Assembly (NCBI RefSeq): GCF_003711515.1
Contig: NW_021167083.1
Location: forward strand, 529,697 to 593,696
Source: Sodiomyces alkalinus F11
Taxonomy: Eukaryota > Ascomycota > Sordariomycetes > Glomerellales > Plectosphaerellaceae
Direction: 5' to 3'
Length of the DNA stretch: 64,000 bases
The translations under genes and the position numbers were made by a program. The notes under the pieces were generated by a model. That model was not told where the DNA came from. It did not search any database and saw only the letters and a list, made by a program, of their open reading frames with translations. Of the stretch, positions 1 through 10,546 are shown one piece after another. How positions within the stretch are numbered: the first letter of the stretch is position 1; the number at the start of each line of letters is the position of its first letter.

Positions 1-608
1 GACCTCTGGAGTGGCAGGGCCGTTTCTGTGGCCAAGGCGCACCTCCGGGGACGCATCGGCGAGTTGTGGTCGGAAGCCGTGGATGCCGTTTTGAAGGAGG
101 CCGAGACGGAGGACAAGGACGAGGAGGAGGAGGAGGAGAGTAAGGAGGAGGAGGAGAGTAAGGAGGAGGAGGAGAGTAAGGAGGAGGAGGAGAGTAAGGA
201 GGAGGAGGAGAGNNNNNNNNNNAGGAGAGTAAGGAGGAGGAGGAGAGTAAGGAGGAGGAGGAGAGTAAGGAGGAGGAGGAGAGTAAGGAGGAGGAGGAGA
301 GTAAGGAGGAGGAGGAGGGTGAGAAGGAGGAAGCCCAGAGCAGTGCGAGCGAAGGGGCAGGGACGGACACACAGACCAAGGAACAACAAAGACAACATCT
401 CTTCATCCAGTGGCTGTTTGACATTAGCCTGCTCCGATGCGCCGTGGCCGAACCCGGTAGCTCAGAGGGCGGAGATGATCAGTTCGGGAGGTTGGAGGAT
501 CAGGTTTATGAGCACACCGGTCTCGACTCCAAAGCTCGGGAGCGGATGGCAAAGTCGGCTCGTGAAGTCTGGGAAAGGACGAATCTGTTGTTTGGCCTGT
601 TGGCTTGA
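1..608 (+). CDS. COG1: Probable COG1 (conserved oligomeric Golgi complex subunit 1), C-terminal part
   Basis: The gene enters the window already open and ends at a TGA at 606-608. Before the assembly gap it reads in the frame starting at base 1; after the gap it reads in the frame whose codons start at multiples of 3, so the 10 N are a placeholder and not the true length. The protein has a leader (RGRIGELWSEAVDAVLKEAE), then a long acidic ESKEEE repeat, then a tail containing LFIQWLFDISLLRCAV and ending WERTNLLFGLLA. That tail resembles the C-terminus of fungal Cog1, a lobe-A subunit of the COG complex that tethers retrograde vesicles at the Golgi; this is from family memory, not a search. 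The acidic insert is unusual. Other large helical tethering proteins cannot be excluded. Confidence 0.5.
134..319 (+). repeat. 18-bp minisatellite coding for acidic ESKEEE units
   Basis: Tandem copies of an 18-bp unit (GAGGAGGAGGAGAGTAAG) encode E-E-E-E-S-K. Four to five copies precede the run of N and about five follow it. Because 18 is a multiple of 3, true copy-number changes keep the frame; only the placeholder gap breaks it. Confidence 0.9.
213..222. other. Assembly gap (10 N) of unknown true length
   Basis: Ten N interrupt the minisatellite. The repeat on the two sides is out of register by a non-multiple of 3, so the real distance differs from 10 bases. Confidence 0.95.
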
Positions 609-668
609 GGCCTTCGATGGCATTCCTTACGCCAACCACCCCTAGCATCTACATCTATCTATACACGC

Positions 669-1575
669 TCACAGCTTATGCCTCTTCTCCCCGCTCGCAA
701 TCTTCCTAAACTCCTCCTGCGGCACCCCCTTCATAAACCTCTCCAACCCAGCAAACACCTCCTTCACATTCTGCCTCTCGAGGATCTCCACCTCCGGCGC
801 GCGGATAAGCGCCTTGATCCCCGTCAAGCTCTCCCCAATAAGATGGGGCCCCAACCGCTCGTCCACCTCCCGCAGCACCAAGTCCCTAAACTTGGCGTCC
901 TCCCCAGGCCCCTTCCCCACGGACTCGAACACCCTGTTCACGAACCCCGTAGCCAGGAGGTCCTCGACGGGGATGCGGCGGCTCATCAGCAGGGCCTCGT
1001 TGGCCTTGCTGATGCCCAGGCGCTGGACGAGGGCGCGGCTCGCCCCTCCCTCGGTGACGAGACCGAGACTCGAAAACGGGGTCAGGAGGAAGGTGTGGGG
1101 CGTGGCGTAGACGAAGTCGGCGAAGGCGGCCAGGGCGGCGGAGAGGCCGATGGCGGGGCCGTTGAGGGCGGCGACGAGGATCTTGGGGTGCGTGGCGAAG
1201 GCTTGGGTTACGTTGAGGTTGAAGGCGGCGAAGTTGTGGAGCCAGTGTTTGTGGGTTTCTCTTGGGGTTGCGGTGGTGGGGGGCCCGGAGGAGATGATGG
1301 AGACGTCGGCGCCGCTGGGGTTGTCAGCGTGGTCCTGGTGTGCAGTGGGTGGAGGGAGGGGGAGGGGGAGAGACTCACGCGGAAAAGTAACGGCCCTTGC
1401 CAATGAGAACGGTAATGTAAACCTCGTCATGGGTGGCTACCTCGCGGAGTTTCTGGGCTAGGTCGTAGTACTGGAGCTGCGTGAAGGCGTTCAACTTTTT
1501 GTCATTGTCGATGGTGAGGATGGCGACACGACCGCGGTATTCGACGTGGATGATGTTGGGGTCGGCGGCGGCCAT
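669..1575 (-). CDS. ECI1: Peroxisomal delta3,delta2-enoyl-CoA isomerase (Eci1-like, crotonase fold)
   Basis: Two exons, 1575-1379 and 1314-669, flank a 64-nt intron (donor GTGAGT, acceptor CCCCAG), giving 280 residues. The junction restores GKGRYFSAGADVS, the crotonase-fold loop that forms the oxyanion hole; NGPAIGLSAALAAF gives the second conserved glycine-rich segment. The chain ends in HKL, a variant of the PTS1 peroxisomal import signal (yeast Eci1 ends HRL). The family shifts 3-enoyl-CoA double bonds to the 2-trans position so that unsaturated fatty acids can enter beta-oxidation. Its stop lies 60 bp from the end of the convergent COG1 gene. Start chosen as the first ATG in frame (MAAADPNIIHVEYRG). 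A 2-enoyl-CoA hydratase or a Dci1-type paralogue is possible. Confidence 0.88.
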
Positions 1576-1977
1576 GGCTGTGGCTGTGGCTGTGGTTGTC
1601 GGTTAATGTCCCGTGTTCTGTAATTGTGTTCTACGTTCTGTGTTCTAGTATCGAACGGAATGCGATGTGGTGTGGTATAGAAGCTATAAGCTATAAACTA
1701 CGTATAAACAGATGTAAATAGAGAGTCTGGTGATAACCATGTGGTCCATGTCCAGACCGAGAAGCCGCGGTAAGGTGACATTGCAGGTAACGATAAAGCC
1801 GATACGCGGGGGAGCCAAGGCCGGGGGCCGGCAGCCGGCGCTAATGACTCAGTTGGTGCCCTTCCCGGGGCCTCACGTAAGCAATCTCTGGGGCACGACT
1901 TATACTTCGTAGGTACGGACTCCGAATAGAGACGTCGGTGCTCTGAAATGTACCTTTACTCAGTGTAGGTACCTACC
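1576..1977. other. Upstream region of ECI1, bordering the RIP island
   Basis: No coding region. Normal base composition persists to about 1980. It contains a TACTTCGTA motif at 1903-1911 and AGGTACCTACC at 1967-1977, immediately before the sequence turns TA-saturated. Confidence 0.7.
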
Positions 1978-3160
1978 CGGGTTAGGGGGGGTTATAGACA
2001 GTGTATTATTCAGCCTAGCTCTATAATGTCAATTCTAGTCATGTTGCGTACCTGGATATATTATTACTATAATAATTAGGATCTAGGGTGTCTGTATTAC
2101 TTACTATTTTAGGCCTTTACTATATCGTAACGTTGCCCCTGTCCCTGTGGCTAGTATAGTAATTGCTAAACGGTGATTAGATTAGTTAGCGTTTACGCCT
2201 AGACAGTAACGCAGCCCGATAGTCTATCCTATATTAATATTATTTTTTAGTATATCTGTATTATTATTCTAGCGCCGTTGATTTTATAGGTATAATATAT
2301 AGTCTAACTACCAGGACTTAACTATCTGTTAAAATAGCGTACTAAAGCCTATTCCCCTATCTAGTAAGCTATAGCGTCCAGCGACCTTATACTATCCTAA
2401 TTAATAGATATTAAAGGCATTATTATTCTAAGAAGCGTTATACTATCGATTTTAAGCTATGCTTTTAAATATTACTTACTAACTGAATTTTTACTACGAT
2501 TCGGTAGCTATATACCTTAATACACTACGTATCGGATACGACTACTATCGCACGTTAAATAGACACTTGAATAATTAACTTAGTAGAGCAGAAATCTCGT
2601 GTGTATGTATTATATCCAGTTATATCTAGGAGAGTCTCTTTTACCCTTAATTTTAGATGGTGAAGACTCTGTTATGGGTACTAAGTCATTTAGATCCTAT
2701 CCGGTCTTTTCCGGTATCCGCCCCTAGTATATCCGAAGCCCTTAGTTATAGCGTGGATCCCTCCTAGATCCCCTATAGACTACGTCGTGGTCCGTGTGTC
2801 TATACGATACACCCCCTTAGTTAAGGTGGGTCTTCTCAGGTTAACTAACTAATTAAAGGCTTCGGTTTAAACTAAACGCTCTTAACTTTTCTATCGTAAA
2901 ATTAATAGTTAAGGGAAAACGCCCTTATAAAAGAGATCTAAATCCGCCCTATTTAACCGTTTAATTTAATTCTATCTTAATTAGTTCCTCGATCCTGATT
3001 AGCCGGATCTACTTAATCGGATCTATATCTATCGGATCCACTACGCCCTTAAGGCCTTCGTAGTCGTTATAGCCGTGGCTTTAGCACGTTTAATCTCTTC
3101 GTGTAGTCGTTTAGACTACTCGATACGATCCTTTTAATCTGTTAAATTAAGCTATTACTA

Positions 3161-3960
3161 TAGTCTTTTAATCCCTGCCTCCGGTATTGCCTTCGTTAAA
3201 CCATCCGCGATTATCTCCTTCGTGTTAACGTACGTAACCTTAAAAGGCCCTGCTATACTAACTAATATACCTACTAGTTATAAATATCGACGTACCGTAG
3301 CCTTATTCGTAGACGTTATGCCTTCTTATTAATAAGGTTAATAGTCTATTAATTATCGTAGTATAGCTATAGTTACTATTAGTCTAATCAAAGCTCTAAA
3401 TCCCTTAATATCCGGCTAACGAATAGCGTCTTTTTAGCTATTTCGGTAAGAGCGAGTAGTTCCGACTCTATTAATAACGTTATTACTATTAGTTACTTAC
3501 CCGCCTTCTAGTTAATAGTTCCCCCGAAGAGCTTTATCGTATATCCCTATAAACTCTTACGGTCTAGGTTATCCCTAAAGGATGCGTCGCTTACTATTAG
3601 GAAGAGCTTATCCCCGCCGAATTCAAGGTAGTAGTATCTTATATAATATAGGAATAGTTAGTACTTATTAAGCCCTTTTAAGGTGGTCGGAGGAGGGGTT
3701 AATATTATATTAGGAAAGCTTCGAATAGGCGAACGCGATATCGGGTCTTATCACGATAGCGGTATATAGGATAAAACCGATTATACCCTAGTACTAGCGG
3801 ACCTCGGGAATTAACGCGTGTATACTATCACGGGGTATTAACGGCTTTATCGTTAATAACAGGACCTTTAATAGTTTTCGGCAGAGTATATCTACGTAGT
3901 ATTTAACCACGATCTTCTCCATGTAGGAGGATTATAATAGCTAAATCTACGAGTAGCTTT
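3161..3960 (-). pseudogene. Ghost of Ty1/copia reverse transcriptase C-terminus and RNase H
   Basis: Read on the minus strand, recognisable stretches survive between RIP stops. 3781-3713 gives a segment beginning IGFILYTAIVIRPDIAFAYS, the conserved connector after the reverse transcriptase. 3591 downward gives SDASFRDNLDRKS, the RNase H catalytic-aspartate motif, then LLALTEIAKKTLFVSRILRD. 3315-3277 gives RLRIRLRYVDIYN, matching the copia (T)RLRHVDIHNHW motif. 3241-3161 gives 27 uninterrupted codons including TYVNTKEIIADGLTKA. The frame changes at least twice (near 3645 and 3245), so this copy carries indels as well as RIP changes. The palm-domain YVDD motif was not found. Confidence 0.85.
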
Positions 3961-4367
3961 ATCCCTAAGCTATAGGACGATACCGTAAATAACCCGCGGG
4001 CCTAGATTACTCTCCTATAAGCGCACGTAGGACTAACACCTATAGACCTCTATAAGAAGCCTTAGTCCTATACCGATAATACACTACGCCTATAAAGGCT
4101 ATACCTAAGGATATAAACGCCTAGGTAGTAAACTAGAAAATAGCGATAATATACTATAAATATATAGGCGTTTTAGAGCTATTAAGCGCGGACTATTAGG
4201 TAGAAGACGCGTTAAAAGCTATTAGACCTATTGCCTAGGAATAAAGTAATAACTACCTAGTAAATAACTATAATAAGATTACGGAAAATAAGCTAATAAT
4301 TAATAACTTCGTAAAGGCTCTAAAGGCGGTTCTTAGTAATAGAAAGAACCTATAATTCTCCGCTATA

Positions 4368-6560
4368 AAGCCTAGAGTTAGGAGAGGCACCTTTAATACC
4401 CTTAGGAACCTCCCCGATACTAAGGATACTATTACTACTAATAATAAAGATAATAAAAAGCTTCCTTATAGCGACACGTCCTTAAAGGCTATCCATCCCG
4501 TAATAAGGAGGCCCTATAAGATATACGAAAACACCTATACTACCGCTACCTATTAGTATGTAAGGCCGGATATACGCCCTTATACCTAGCGTGGCCGTGA
4601 AGATATTATAAAGGTCGCGGAAAAGAAGATACGTATTTATAGTTTTAAAAGCCGCGTAAACACCGCGATACAGAAAAGACGGGAAGTAGTAGCTACTACT
4701 GCTAATAAGATAAAGGAAGCCTAGAAAGATTAACTCTATAATACTACGCCTACTATAGTTTATAAAGACCTGTCCGTTACCGCGACGGGGAGACTAGGAG
4801 CCCCCCTAACTTAGGGGGTAGCGCGTCGTTATACGATAACACTATTAAGATTATAATAAGAATAGGGGATATCCCTTTCTATTAATTAAGCCAGAGCGCT
4901 ATTATACTACGCGATCCTAAACTTAGGATTATTAATCTATATCTTTAATAATTAAGGCCGTTTTACGGCTATTAGACTACCTACGGTTAATTTATTAACG
5001 CTTTAGGTGGGTACTTATAAGGCTCCTATCCTCGGATATGGAGACGTTAAGCTATATGTATAATCCTTAGCGGGTATGAAAAGGCTATTACGCCTCCGTG
5101 ATATCGTATACTATAAGGAATTTATTACTAATATCGTCTCGGAACGCTAGCTACGCCTATAAGGATACCGCTAGAATACCGTAAACGATACTATTATTAG
5201 GTCCGCCGATAACCGGCCTATCTATAAGCTACTAAATATCTACGGCTAGTATATAATTAAGTGCGCGGAAGCCACGGCCGTTACCGCGTTCGCGGTCTTA
5301 GTAAGGCACCCCCGTAATAACCCGTATAGGAGCTTATAATAACCGCGGTAACCGTAGAAGACTACGGTATAACGGTAGTATAAACGCCTCGGCCACTATA
5401 GCACTAATACTCTTATAAAGATCGTTAACGCTATTTAGAGGGTAAGGATAAAGGGACTATATATAACGGACTATAACGCGTGTGGATAATCGTAAGTGCG
5501 TACGTAGATCTAGCGGATACTATCCCTTTACCCGTTAAAGCCTAGAGAGGCCCTAGCTATTAATTTTCACGATCTAAAAAAGGCGGAGTAATTAGCGGGC
5601 GGACTATATAAGTCTATTATATTCGTTATAGATATGTATATAGGTTATATATAGGATTACTACCTATAGAAAAAAGACTAAGGCTTTATCCGATACACTT
5701 TAAAGGACGTTTTTACCCTACTTAAGACCTAATTCGATGTTAGGCCACGTGTTTTACGGGCCGACTCTAAGATATTTTAGCACCTAGAAGTCGTTGCTTT
5801 CCTCGCTACTAAGGGGGTAAAAGGCTAGCCGTCGGCACTATATTTATAAGATTAAAATAGCGTTATAGAACGGATTAAAGGTATCGTTAAAAGAAGGGCG
5901 AGGGCTATAAGGATTAAAGCTAATCTGCCTATATCTATCTAGCCTAAGATCTTTAAGATTACTATATATCTATATAACAGAACGCTATAATATAGTAATA
6001 ACTAGCGAACGCTATATAAAGGTCTACACCGCCGTTAACTTAAACTTATACACCTATAAGTATATAGCTATAAAGCCTTAATAAAAACGCGCGATACCTA
6101 AGCTAAAAGGAACCGTCTATAAAGGCTAGAACCGAAGGTATAGATTAGTTATTATATCGGATACTAATCCTTAAATAGCTTCCGTATTTAGCTATTATAC
6201 CTAACGGATATTATTACTATAAGAGATATAGTCTTTAATAAAGACGAGATATTTAATAGTAAAATTAAAACGCTATAAGCTATAGCTTCCGCCGAGGAAA
6301 TCGGGGAACGCCTATAATCTATCCGTATTACCTAATCTAATAAGACCGCGAATAGGCTATTATTAAGGAGTATAGCCGTAGACGTATTAAATATCGAGTC
6401 GGAAGACTCTAATACTACCGCTATTACTACGGGTAAAGGCGACCCTACCGCTATTACTACGGATAAAGGTAAGGCCGTCGCTATTACTATAAAAGAGGCT
6501 ACTACTATTAATATAGACTATAAAGACGTTACTACTACTTTTTAGTAGCGGGGGGGACTT
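4368..6560 (+). pseudogene. Ghost of Ty1/copia Gag-protease-integrase polyprotein
   Basis: One frame (codon starts at multiples of 3) can be followed from about 4368 to 6257 without a frameshift, broken only by stops and substitutions of RIP type. 4515-4553 reads as a Gag zinc knuckle in which every expected Cys and His has become Tyr (TGC/CAC to TAC type changes). 4983-5260 matches the protease region (for example KAPILGYGDVKL). From about 5560 the integrase follows, and 6222-6257 reads RDIVFNKDEIFN, the conserved segment after the copia integrase. No reverse transcriptase follows on this strand. Family order in Ty1/copia is Gag-PR-IN-RT-RH, so the element is truncated or rearranged. Confidence 0.85.
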
Positions 6561-7258
6561 ATCGAACTATTAGCTATATCTACCCTAACGCCTGTATAAT
6601 ACCACCGTGGTACCTAGGCGACTTATATCCTTACACGGATAGCGATTATTAGTATACTAGTAATAGGCCGCGCCTATTCCTATAGTGTTAGCATAGGCTT
6701 CTATATTATCGGAGTAAGTGCTTAGACGCTTACTATAACGAATATAACTGCCCTACGTTAGCGCTACGATACTACTCCGACGCCACCGAGGGCTATATAC
6801 GGTATAACACGAATTATACCGCGCTTATAGCGGCGATTATTACTATTAGTATTATTATTATTGGGAGACGATATCTACGACTATTAGCACGCTACTACCG
6901 AGGCACCCCTACGCCACGAAGGGAACTTATATTATATTACTACTTCGGCTTACTCATTTATATATATAATCGCTACTATACTATCTAGTTAACTCCACGC
7001 CACCACGCTACCGTAACGCTATCCACGAGGCACCTATAGTTAAAATATAATAGGAATATAATAAGAAAACTAAAGGGGTATACTAGTTAGTATAGGCCGT
7101 AACGATATACCTATAAGACTACTAGCAGGAATAGATCGGGGAAAACCTATAACGAACTCGTTAGCGTTATAAGAGGAAGAGGGAGGATTAAGGCACGAAG
7201 GCCTTAGGGGATATTAACTATCTAATTCCTATACTAGGGTAGGGCCTTATTCCCCCTA

Positions 7259-7411
7259 CCTGCTGCCGGATATAGCAGGAACCCACCCAGGGGAGGTAGG
7301 AGGCGCCTGCCTCCCCTACTCTCTTTATTAACCGAGTAGAAGGAATAAAAGGCATAATCCCCGGGGACGCAGGGAGGCCGAGGCTAAAGGGCCGTGGCCT
7401 CCGCACCACGG
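7259..7411. repeat. GC-richer, RIP-poor patch with three consecutive hairpins
   Basis: Inside the TA-rich island the stretch around 7240-7460 regains CA and TG. It holds three inverted repeats in a row: CCTGCT/AGCAGG at 7259-7279, AGGGGAGG/CCTCCCCT at 7289-7317 with a GGCGCC centre, and CCGTGG/CCACGG at 7392-7411. I cannot name the element. Confidence 0.55.
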
Positions 7412-8509
7412 AGGCGTGGCGGCACCCCCTTAGCCCCTACTCCGCTATTAACGATTAGGTTAGGCTAACCTACCTAACCACTAGCCTGCCACACTTCCTA
7501 TTAGCTATTAGCCTAAAGGTATGATCCAGATATATAGCAGAGACGAACCGGGGCTATATCGGCCCCGTAGCGGCACTACTCCACCTAAGGAAGTGTATAA
7601 GGGTTTTCCCCGGGTTTTACCCGGGTTTTCCCCCCTATAGCCACCCGAGAAGGACCGTATAGCCTAGAAAGGCTCCTATAGATTAGTTAGGATAGCGGAG
7701 TAAGATCGATAATAATAATAATAATAAAGATATAGTTACTATTAAGTGCTAGGATAGGTTACTTAATTTACTATTAACCGTCTTATACTATTAACTTTAC
7801 TATACTAACGTAGCGAATAGAGTAACTAAAATAATATTAATTAACTTAGCTACTATAATTAAGGCGTAAGTATTTTACGAACTAGTCAGGACATTAAGCT
7901 CTATTAGTTATTTAGTGGGTCTCGGATAATAGAGGGGATACCCTAAAGTGTATAATAGTATACCTCTTCAGGTCACCGTTTTTCACTAATCACTATAAAC
8001 TTCACCGTTTAAAATAACTGCCGTAATATACCTAACCATTTTCATATAGTATTAATCGATAATAGTAAACACGTTATTTAGTGATATCCATATTATCTGG
8101 ACATAGCATCGGGGCACCACATTATAAGGCTATTACTTCAGCGACAGTCATTATAAGGCCAGACTATCTATACCCCCCCCCCTCCCGCGTAGATAGCTAC
8201 CTATATGAAAATGCAATCTATAAGGTACCTACCTGACCTTACCCATTCTCCCAACTCCTTGAAAGCAGCAACACTGAGTGGGTTTCCTTCACCCGATATG
8301 ATGTATATGTGACACCGTAACATGGGAGTATCACCACAACTGCCACTGTCACTTTGACTTTTTCTGGGGCAGCTCTGCGCCAAAGCCCCATGCTGTGCTG
8401 AACCCATTTAAGCCATCCGTACCCCCGGTCTTCCGTCTGACTACCACATCCAGCAGTGGAGTGCAAAACAATAGAGACCGGACAGCCCATCTCGTAGTTC
8501 GTCGTTTTT

Positions 8510-10084
8510 TCATCTTCGCTTTTTCGGCGCCCCCCTGCTCTGCTTCGGAAACTGCAACGGCAACGCCAGCTTGACGACAGTGCGCGCCTTGGTCTCGCCG
8601 GGCCTCTTCCGCCGCAGGACGCGGGCCCCAATCTCGTGGAAGTACTGGTTCATGGTCTTCTGGTCGAGGCGCAGGTCCTCGCGGATGTCCTGCGGGTCGG
8701 TCTCGAAGTTGTCGAGGAGGCAGGTGAGCACGCAGCAGTGGGTGGCGAGCAGGTCGATGTGGAACTTGCACATCTCGCCGCCCTCGGAGAACTTGCGGCG
8801 GATGTGCTCCACCACGGGCGGCGGCGCCGGCGCCAGGTACCGCGCCATGATCTCCTTGGGCGGGATCCGCCGCGTGCCCTTCTGCCGGCCCTCCTTGGTG
8901 TGCACAAAGTAGACGACCAGGAAGTGGAGGTAGCGCAGCAGCCGCAGCTTCTCCAGCGCCCGGTCCTGCACCCCCATGGCCTGCACCCGCGCCGCCACGT
9001 ACCGCGACATGACCTGGATTTCGTCGTTGCGCTGCGTCGCCTCGTGCCAGTCGCGCACCGGCACCGCCTTGAGCACCTCGGCCCCGATGAACACGTTCGG
9101 GTCGTACACGTCGGCGATCTCCTCGGCCTCCAGGTTGGCCGGCGGCACCGGCTTGGACTCGTCGATGGCCGCCTGGAGTTGCTCCCGCGTCGCCATGGAC
9201 GCCGTGGCCTCGCCGATCTGGGACAGCGTCGCCTTGGAGGCCGCGTCCAGCTTTTGGGACCCATCCGCGCCGACCTTGTCTTGGACGATGGCGTTCATGG
9301 CGTTGGATTCGATGGCCTTCTTGGCCTTTCTCGTACCGAATGTCTGGCCCAATTCGATCTTTTGATCCTGGTAGCTCTGTTTCATGCATCGTCAGTATGT
9401 CTTTTCTTTTTGCGTTCTTTCCCTTTGCACCGTGCCACCATGCTTCCGGAACTCTCCGACAGTGAACGTAAAAAGAAGAAAACGAAGAAGGAAAAAAAAA
9501 AAGATTTAGGAGGTTTCTGTTCCCTTACCTTGGTATCCGCTGGCGCAGTCATGGCCTCCTCCGCAGCATGCCTCGCCCGGACCGTCCCGCGAACAACCAG
9601 CTTCTTGGCCTCCATCACCTCCATCTTGCCCGTTTGGGGGTCGAAAATAGCAAGGTATTGCTTCTGCAGTGGCTCGCCGCCATTCCCCGTCGGTCCTTCT
9701 TCTCTTGCCGTGAGGTCGACGGTCCGATGCTTGGCCGAATGCAGCACGAGTTCTTGCGCCGAGGCGGGTGGCCGGCGGGACTTTTTGGTCGACGACTTTG
9801 GTCTCTTCTGGTAGGGGCGAAACGGGACGTTTTTCTGTAGCTGAAGTCCGGGAGCAGAAGCTATATTTGTCACAACAAGGTCAGCGGACCTGAACCTGGG
9901 TTCGGGAGTCAATAAATAACGGCAAGGGGCCCATACCAATCACGGGAGGGCAGTGCTGGGCCTTGGTGATGGAGGTGATGTGGATGGATGTCGCCGCCAT
10001 CTCGGGGGCAATTGCCGCCTTCTTTTTGGGCTTGGACTTCTCATCGCCAGTCCTCTTCCTTTTTCGGCCGTTGACTTCTGCCAT
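8510..10084 (-). CDS. RPA49: RNA polymerase I subunit A49 (RPA49/POLR1E)
   Basis: Three exons, 10084-9937, 9860-9529 and 9376-8510, give 448 residues; introns are 76 and 152 nt with GTATGG and GTAAGG donors. A basic N-terminus (GRKRKRTGDEKSKPKKK) is followed by the A49 dimerisation region (LQLQKNVPFRPYQKRPKSS, later QKQYLAIFDPQTGKMEV), then the linker signature QTFGTRKAKKAIES, and a C-terminal tandem winged-helix region (from about YDPNVFIGAEVLKAVPVRDW). A49 with A34.5 forms the TFIIF/TFIIE-like module of Pol I that aids initiation and elongation on rDNA in the nucleolus. Length agrees with fungal A49. The basic tail (SRGAPKKRR) may be a nuclear signal. It shares a divergent promoter region with the HTD2-like gene. 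Confidence 0.87.
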
Positions 10085-10546
10085 GGTGTAAATGAATGGG
10101 GGTGTAGAGGTGCTGGCGATCGATATATTCGGCGGGAGTTGAAGAGGACGAGGTTCTTTCTGATGGTAAGGTACAATATTTTTCCCAATCTTATCTCAAT
10201 TGGTAAACGGCGGATAAGGTAAGTACGTACCGACGTTACCGACCTAAGGTATCTCAGGTAAGGTATCTACCTATCTTAGGCAGGCGTTAATAGGTACTTG
10301 ACGGTTGAGTGGTCTGTGCACTCAACTGTCAACGGGCCTACAAATAGGTACGTACCTAGATACGTACCTCTTATGGTCCAAAGTATCTCTGTACCTCCGT
10401 CACAGGCTCGGTGAGAAACGAACGCCGACCCCCGGCGTGGAAACCCGGTGCAAGCCATAATAAGACAGAGACAGGGACCATCACTTACACACGACACGAC
10501 ATCTGCCTTCATCGTCACTTTCCCGATTCACCAGACCACCGCGACC
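10085..10546. promoter_or_regulatory. Shared divergent promoter region, RPA49 / HTD2-like
   Basis: The interval of 460 bp between two divergent starts is dense in GGTACC/TAAGGTA-type short motifs (10198-10375), such as AGGTAAGGTATCTACC. No gene is seen. Confidence 0.5.

Larger units (their letters stand above)
1978..8200. mobile_element. RIP-mutated retroelement island (Ty1/copia remnants)
   Basis: A block of about 6.2 kb is saturated with TA and nearly lacks CA and TG, while CG stays common. In 5941-6000, for example, there are 15 TA, one CA and no TG. Between about 1912 and 7218 no frame on either strand stays open for 60 codons. This is the expected result of RIP, the fungal process that converts CpA to TpA in duplicated DNA. 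Ghost reading frames identify Ty1/copia proteins in two opposite orientations (see the two pseudogene entries). I did not find clear long terminal repeats or a convincing target-site duplication, though AGGTACCTACC occurs just outside both edges (1967-1977 and 8223-8233). The edges are approximate. Confidence 0.9.

Noticed and set aside
8636..9814. 392-codon open frame on the plus strand
   Set aside because: It lies opposite RPA49 and has Arg/His/Leu-rich antisense composition; the minus strand gives a clear spliced A49.
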